From: Phyllobacteriaceae bacterium
GTDB lineage: Bacteria > Pseudomonadota > Alphaproteobacteria > Rhizobiales > Rhizobiaceae
Length of the DNA stretch: 64,000 bases
Direction: 5' to 3'
NCBI GenBank assembly: GCA_016711085.1
Contig: JADJTR010000007.1
Location: forward strand, 124,001 to 188,000
The notes under the pieces: generated by a model
Databases searched by the model: none
Told to the model about the DNA's origin: nothing
What the model saw: the letters and a program-made list of their open reading frames with translations, nothing else
Made by a program: the position numbers and the translations under genes
Shown here: piece after piece, positions 60,122-64,000 of the stretch
Numbering within the stretch: the first letter of the stretch is position 1
Layout: every line of letters begins with the position of its first letter

Positions 60122-61087
60122 ATGAGGCTCATCGCATCCGAAGAGGTCGACCGGCTTCTCGGCTTCGACGAATTGATCGAGGCGCTGCGCCTCGCGTTTC
60201 GCCACGGCGTCGTTCAGCCCGTCCGCCACCATCACTTGATTGAAAGACCGGACGGCGCGGCGACGACGCTGCTGCTGATGCCGGCCTGGACCGACTTCAT
60301 GAAAGCCGGCGCGTCCGATGGCGGCCATGTCGGCGTCAAGATCGTCACCGTCTCGCCCGACAACAACGCGCTCGGCATGCCGGCGGTGATGGGCGTCTAT
60401 CTGCTGCTCGACGGCAAGACCGGAGCGCCAGTGTCGCTGATCGACGGACAAAGGCTGACGTTGTGGCGCACGGCAGCGGCCTCGGCGCTCGCCGCAACCT
60501 ATCTCGCCCGAGCCGACGCCTCGGTGCATCTCGTCATCGGGGCAGGCGCGCTGTCGCCGTTTCTCGCCCGCGCCCATCGCACTATCCGCCCGATCGCCAA
60601 GACCCTGATTTGGAACCGCACGCCTGCAAATGCCGTGCGCGTCGCCGCCATGCTGGCCGACGAGGGGCTCGACGCCGAAGCCGTCGACGACCTTCGCACC
60701 GCGACGCAAAACGCCGACATCGTTACCGCATGCACGATATCCACCGAACCGGTGGTGCGCGGCGAATGGCTGAAACCGGGCGCCCATGTCGACCTGGTTG
60801 GGGCGTTTTCGCCGACCATGCGCGAAAGCGACGACGACGCCATTCGCCGATCGAGCGTTCATGTCGACACGCGCGCCGGCGCGACAAAGGAAGCCGGCGA
60901 CATCGTGCAGGCGATCGCCAGCGGCGCGATGACGGCGGACGACATCCGCGGCGACCTGTTCGACCTGGCGCGCGGCGAGGCTTCCGGACGTCGTGGCGAC
61001 GAGGAAATCACGCTGTTCAAGTCGGTCGGCGCGGCGATCGAGGATCTCGCCGCGGGCATGCTGGTTTGGCGCAAAACGGGCAGCTGA
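60122..61087 (+). CDS. Ornithine cyclodeaminase family protein
   Basis: A 321-residue protein of the OCD/mu-crystallin family. Substrate and NAD-binding parts are recognisable: MGVYLLLDGKTGAPVSLIDG, LTLWRTAAASALAATYLARA, LVIGAGALSPFLARAHRTIR, and VDLVGAFSPTMRESDDDAIR. Members act as ornithine cyclodeaminase or as pyrroline-2-carboxylate and imino-acid reductases. The GAGALSP loop has changed from the typical GTGxQA. The hydroxyproline dehydratase at 25677 would make pyrroline-2-carboxylate, which makes the reductase role plausible. It starts ten bases after lapA. Confidence 0.85.
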   Translation: MRLIASEEVDRLLGFDELIEALRLAFRHGVVQPVRHHHLIERPDGAATTLLLMPAWTDFMKAGASDGGHVGVKIVTVSPDNNALGMPAVMGVYLLLDGKTGAPVSLIDGQRLTLWRTAAASALAATYLARADASVHLVIGAGALSPFLARAHRTIRPIAKTLIWNRTPANAVRVAAMLADEGLDAEAVDDLRTATQNADIVTACTISTEPVVRGEWLKPGAHVDLVGAFSPTMRESDDDAIRRSSVHVDTRAGATKEAGDIVQAIASGAMTADDIRGDLFDLARGEASGRRGDEEITLFKSVGAAIEDLAAGMLVWRKTGS

Positions 61088-61149
61088 GCGGTTTTGTTGC
61101 GCATGGCGCGCCCCTGTGGCAGAAGCCGACGCCGTCCGGAGCATGGGAC

Positions 61150-62136
61150 TTGAACGACAGACGCCCCCCTCGCCGCGATACCGCCGAGCCGCACCGGCGC
61201 GCCGAAGCAGCGGCCAGCCATGCGGCCCGGCGCGAAGGCGATCCGCCACGCGAGCGCTGGCCGGTCATCCTGGAAAACCAACCGAACGCCGACTATGCGC
61301 TGATCGATTCGGGCGATGGCGAAAAACTTGAACAATATGGTCCTTATCGCATCGTCCGTCCCGAGGCGCAGGCCCTGTGGCGGCGCGCCCTGGGCAACGC
61401 CGAATGGCGCAAGGCGGATGCGGTGTTTACCGGCGATACCGACGAGGAAGGGCTGGGGCGATGGCGCTTTCCCGGCCCGCCGCTTGGCGAAACCTGGCCG
61501 ATGCGCCACGACGGCATCGATTATCTCGGCCGCTTCACTTCGTTTCGCCATGTCGGGGTGTTTCCCGAACAGGCGGCGCACTGGGCCCACATGGAAGGCC
61601 AGATCCGGACGGCCGGACGCAAGGTGCGGGTGCTGAACCTGTTTGGCTACACCGGCCTCGCCTCGCTTGTCGCGGCGCGCGCCGGGGCGGAAGTCACCCA
61701 TATCGATGCGTCGAAAAAGGCCATCGGCTGGGCGCGGGAGAACCAGGAGCGCGCCGGACTTTCCGATCGGCCGATCCGCTGGATTTGCGAGGACGCAGCG
61801 CTATTCGTCGAACGGGAAATCCGTCGCGGCAGCCGCTACGACATCGTTCTCCTCGATCCGCCGGCCTATGGCCGCGGACCGAAGGGCGAGGTCTGGCAAT
61901 TGTTCGACAATCTTCCGGCGATGGTCGACTTGTGCCGCGACGTGCTCAGCGACAGGCCCTTGGCGCTGGTGCTGACGGCGTATGCGATCCGCGCATCGTT
62001 TTTGGCGTTCCACACGCTGGTGCGCGACGCGTTTGCCGGGATGGGCGGAACGGTCGAATCGGGCGAACTCGTCATCCGCGAAAAAGCGGCGGGCCGGGCG
62101 CTGTCGACCTCGATGTTCTCGCGCTGGGTGGCGTGA
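61150..62136 (+). CDS. Class I SAM-dependent (RlmI-like) methyltransferase, probable TTG start
   Basis: A 328-residue methyltransferase of the RlmI/RlmK-like group. The SAM-binding site is VRVLNLFGYTGLASLVAARA, followed by VTHIDASKKAIGWARENQ and the catalytic-type DIVLLDPPAYGRGPKGEVWQ. It should methylate rRNA, but the site is unknown. The frame has no ATG before 61501, inside the domain, so I assign TTG at 61150, which has GGAG upstream. The Arg-rich N-terminus (NDRRPPRRDTAEPHRRAEAA) is common in the family. Its TGA overlaps the next ATG. Confidence 0.8.
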   Translation: MNDRRPPRRDTAEPHRRAEAAASHAARREGDPPRERWPVILENQPNADYALIDSGDGEKLEQYGPYRIVRPEAQALWRRALGNAEWRKADAVFTGDTDEEGLGRWRFPGPPLGETWPMRHDGIDYLGRFTSFRHVGVFPEQAAHWAHMEGQIRTAGRKVRVLNLFGYTGLASLVAARAGAEVTHIDASKKAIGWARENQERAGLSDRPIRWICEDAALFVEREIRRGSRYDIVLLDPPAYGRGPKGEVWQLFDNLPAMVDLCRDVLSDRPLALVLTAYAIRASFLAFHTLVRDAFAGMGGTVESGELVIREKAAGRALSTSMFSRWVA

Positions 62137-62978
62137 TGAGCGAGGGTCGCCGCGGCGGACGCGTGGTGGAAATCACCAGCCTTGCCAATCCATTGGTCAA
62201 GGACATCAAGGCGCTGGCCCAGAAGAGGCATCGCGAGGAAACAGGGGCCTTTCTTGCCGAAGGCCTGAAGCTCGTCATCGATGCGCTCGAGCAGGGTTGG
62301 ACCATCCGCACGCTCGCCTTCGCCAAGGCGGCGCTCGGCAACGCAATGATCGAGAAAACCGCGGCCCGGGCGCTGGCCGCGGGGGCGACGGTGATCGAGG
62401 CCTCGGCGAAGGTGCTGGAAGCGATGACGCGGCGCGACAATCCGCAGACGGTGATCGCGGTGTTCGAACAGCGATTCGCGGTGCTCAAATCGTTCCGCGC
62501 CGCCGGCGACGATCTGTATGTGGCACTCGACCGGGTGCGCGATCCCGGCAATCTCGGCACGATCATCCGGACGGCCGACGCCGCCGGGGCCAAGGGCGTG
62601 ATTCTGATCGGGGAAACCACGGATCCATTCGGACTCGAAACGGTTCGCGCCACCATGGGATCGATATTCGCTCTGCCGGTGGCGCGGGCGAGCGAGGCGG
62701 AATTCATCGCCTTCGCCAAGGATTTCGACGGACTGGTCGTCGGCACGCATCTCAAGGGCGCGGTCGACTACCGGAAAGTCGGCTGGGCGAAAAAGCCGGT
62801 CGTTCTGCTGATGGGCAACGAGCAGCAGGGCCTGACCGAAGCGCTCGCCGCCGCTTGCAGCGCGCTGGCGCGCATTCCGCAGGCCGGCCGGGCCGATTCG
62901 CTCAATCTGGCGGTGGCGACCGGCGTCATGCTGTTCGAGGCGCGCCGCCTCGCCCTGTCGCTTGGGAACGCGACATGA
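62136..62978 (+). CDS. TrmH/SpoU-family RNA methyltransferase
   Basis: A 280-residue SPOUT methyltransferase. The N-terminal substrate-binding domain is NPLVKDIKALAQKRHREETG, and the three SPOUT motifs are LDRVRDPGNLGTIIRTADAA, VVLLMGNEQQGLTE and IPQAGRADSLNLAVATGVML. It probably 2'-O-methylates a nucleotide of rRNA or tRNA; the exact target is not known. It overlaps its neighbours by one and four bases, so the methyltransferases and lspA are one operon. Confidence 0.88.
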   Translation: MSEGRRGGRVVEITSLANPLVKDIKALAQKRHREETGAFLAEGLKLVIDALEQGWTIRTLAFAKAALGNAMIEKTAARALAAGATVIEASAKVLEAMTRRDNPQTVIAVFEQRFAVLKSFRAAGDDLYVALDRVRDPGNLGTIIRTADAAGAKGVILIGETTDPFGLETVRATMGSIFALPVARASEAEFIAFAKDFDGLVVGTHLKGAVDYRKVGWAKKPVVLLMGNEQQGLTEALAAACSALARIPQAGRADSLNLAVATGVMLFEARRLALSLGNAT

Positions 62979-63460
62979 AGGCGGCGCTTCCCTACGCCGC
63001 CCTGACTTCGGCGCTGGTCGCCGCCGACCAGGCGATCAAGCTGCTGGTCGAGGCCCATTTGCCGTTCGAGCACGCCGTCCCGCTGATGCCGATGCTGTCG
63101 CTGTACCGCACCTGGAATCCGGGCATATCCTTCACGCTGCTGGCCGGTTTCGGACCGGCGGCGCTGGTCGCGCTGGCGCTGGCCGTGACGATTTTCGTCC
63201 TCGCCCTCGCCGCGCGCACCCCTTCCGGCGAAACGGCGGCCCGGCTCGGTTACGCCATGATCGTCGCCGGCGCGCTCGGCAATCTGATCGATCGCATCGC
63301 CTATGGCCATGTCGTCGATTACATCCTGCTCCACACGCGGGACTGGTCGTTTTCGGTGTTCAACCTCGCCGACGCGTCGATCAGCGTCGGTGCGGCTCTG
63401 GTGGTGTTGCAGGAAATCGTCAATTTTCGCCGCGAACGACGCCGGCCGGCCGGCGATTGA
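62975..63460 (+). CDS. lspA: Lipoprotein signal peptidase (signal peptidase II)
   Basis: A 161-residue four-helix aspartic peptidase that processes prolipoproteins. The catalytic pair is Asp106 in GALGNLIDRIAYGHVVDY and Asp133 in FNLADASISVGA. The conserved YRTWNPGISFTLL loop is present. It overlaps the upstream methyltransferase gene by four bases. In many rhizobia lspA follows this methyltransferase, supporting the call. Confidence 0.92.
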   Translation: MKAALPYAALTSALVAADQAIKLLVEAHLPFEHAVPLMPMLSLYRTWNPGISFTLLAGFGPAALVALALAVTIFVLALAARTPSGETAARLGYAMIVAGALGNLIDRIAYGHVVDYILLHTRDWSFSVFNLADASISVGAALVVLQEIVNFRRERRRPAGD

Positions 63461-63507
63461 CGGCTGAGGCGGCGCGCGCCAAGCTCGCCCAAAACGGAGA
63501 TTGCCGC

Positions 63508-64000
63508 ATGACCGAGACCTTCCGCGCCCTTGTCGTCGATCGCGACGCCGAAAAACGTCAGTTCGTGTCGATCCGGGAATTCACCGACGCCGATCTGATG
63601 GACGGCGACGTGACGGTCAAGATCGAGGCGACCACCGTCAACTACAAGGACGGATTGGCCATCACCGGCAAAGCGCCTGTGGTGAGGCGGTTTCCGCTGG
63701 TGCCGGGCATCGATTTCGCCGGAACCGTGGCGGGGTCGACTCACCCGGATTGGAAGACAGGCGACAAGGTCGTGCTCAATGGCTGGGGGGTGGGTGAAAC
63801 GCATCACGGCGCCTATGCCGGACGCGCCCGCGTCAACGGCGACTGGCTGGTTCCGATGCCCGCCGGCATGACGGCGGAAACGGCTATGGCGGTCGGCACC
63901 GCCGGCTACACCGCCATGCTGGCGGTGATGGCGCTCGAACGCCACGGCCTGACGCCGGCGGCGGGTCCCGTCGTGGTCACGGGCGCGGCCGGCGGCGTCG
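63508..64000 (+). CDS. Acryloyl-CoA reductase/YhdH-type oxidoreductase, partial
   Basis: The first 164 residues of a zinc-independent medium-chain dehydrogenase of the AcuI/YhdH family. It starts MTETFRALVVDRDAEKRQFV, then TVNYKDGLAITGKAPVVRRF, LVPGIDFAGTVAGSTHPDWK and VVLNGWGVGETHHGAYAGRA, and reaches the NADPH loop VVVTGAAGGV at the window edge. AcuI reduces acryloyl-CoA to propionyl-CoA. The gene is cut by the right edge. Confidence 0.88.
   Translation, partial: MTETFRALVVDRDAEKRQFVSIREFTDADLMDGDVTVKIEATTVNYKDGLAITGKAPVVRRFPLVPGIDFAGTVAGSTHPDWKTGDKVVLNGWGVGETHHGAYAGRARVNGDWLVPMPAGMTAETAMAVGTAGYTAMLAVMALERHGLTPAAGPVVVTGAAGGV

Overview
The window is about 64 kb of GC-rich DNA with tightly packed genes, from an alphaproteobacterium most likely of the order Hyphomicrobiales (Rhizobiales). 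Several features point there: the block ptsN-hpf-rpoN-lptB-lptA-lptC, an Hsp20/DUF1150 pair, a rhizobial-type membrane-bound ferritin (mbfA), adenosine kinase beside an EI24 protein, and nth divergent from a DUF2244 gene. The genus cannot be fixed from this window. No rRNA, tRNA, CRISPR array, transposase or prophage was seen.

Layout. 1-3.2 kb: the start of a minus-strand hyf-like membrane module (hyfB, hyfC) behind a small XRE regulator; it runs off the left edge. 3.3-8.5 kb: a minus-strand copper operon with a DUF2946-like protein, DUF2244, the MbnP/MbnH pair, a PCuAC chaperone and a His-rich copper-uptake-associated protein. 8.3-11.3 kb: a phospholipase D-like gene flanked by imperfect direct repeats, then a YiiX-like cysteine peptidase. 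11.4-14.7 kb: a two-component system with two PepSY proteins and a cytochrome b. 14.7-16.1 kb: a CHAD/CYTH pair. 16.4-21.2 kb: a cecR-ybhGFS-like efflux operon and mbfA. 21.2-28.2 kb: housekeeping and amino-acid genes (lepB, cysK, hydroxyproline dehydratase, dut). 28.2-34.2 kb: a VOC/SRPBCC cluster, a TetR regulator and a tripartite ABC exporter. 34.2-36.1 kb: a low-GC accessory patch with a large hairpin repeat, an orphan antitoxin and a GIY-YIG protein. 36.1-39.1 kb: prfC and a LuxR solo. 39.2-44.9 kb: a TRAP transporter (dctPQM) with its DctS/DctR pair. 44.9-54.3 kb: pirin, nucleoside salvage, DNA repair and small stress proteins. 54.3-64 kb: the ptsN-hpf-rpoN-lpt block, ihfB, lapA, ornithine cyclodeaminase, two RNA methyltransferases, lspA and the start of an acuI-like reductase.

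The most interesting system is the copper operon. MbnP and the MauG-like di-heme enzyme MbnH are known from methanobactin operons, where MbnH oxidises a tryptophan of MbnP. Here the pair sits with general periplasmic copper proteins and no methanobactin genes are in view.

Reading frames are broken in several conserved genes: PCuAC, the YiiX C-terminus, adenosine kinase and lptB by single-base indels, and the cytochrome b and a LysE exporter by in-frame stops. LptB is normally essential, so at least some of these are probably consensus errors in the assembly. Where a repair is obvious, it is described in the entry.
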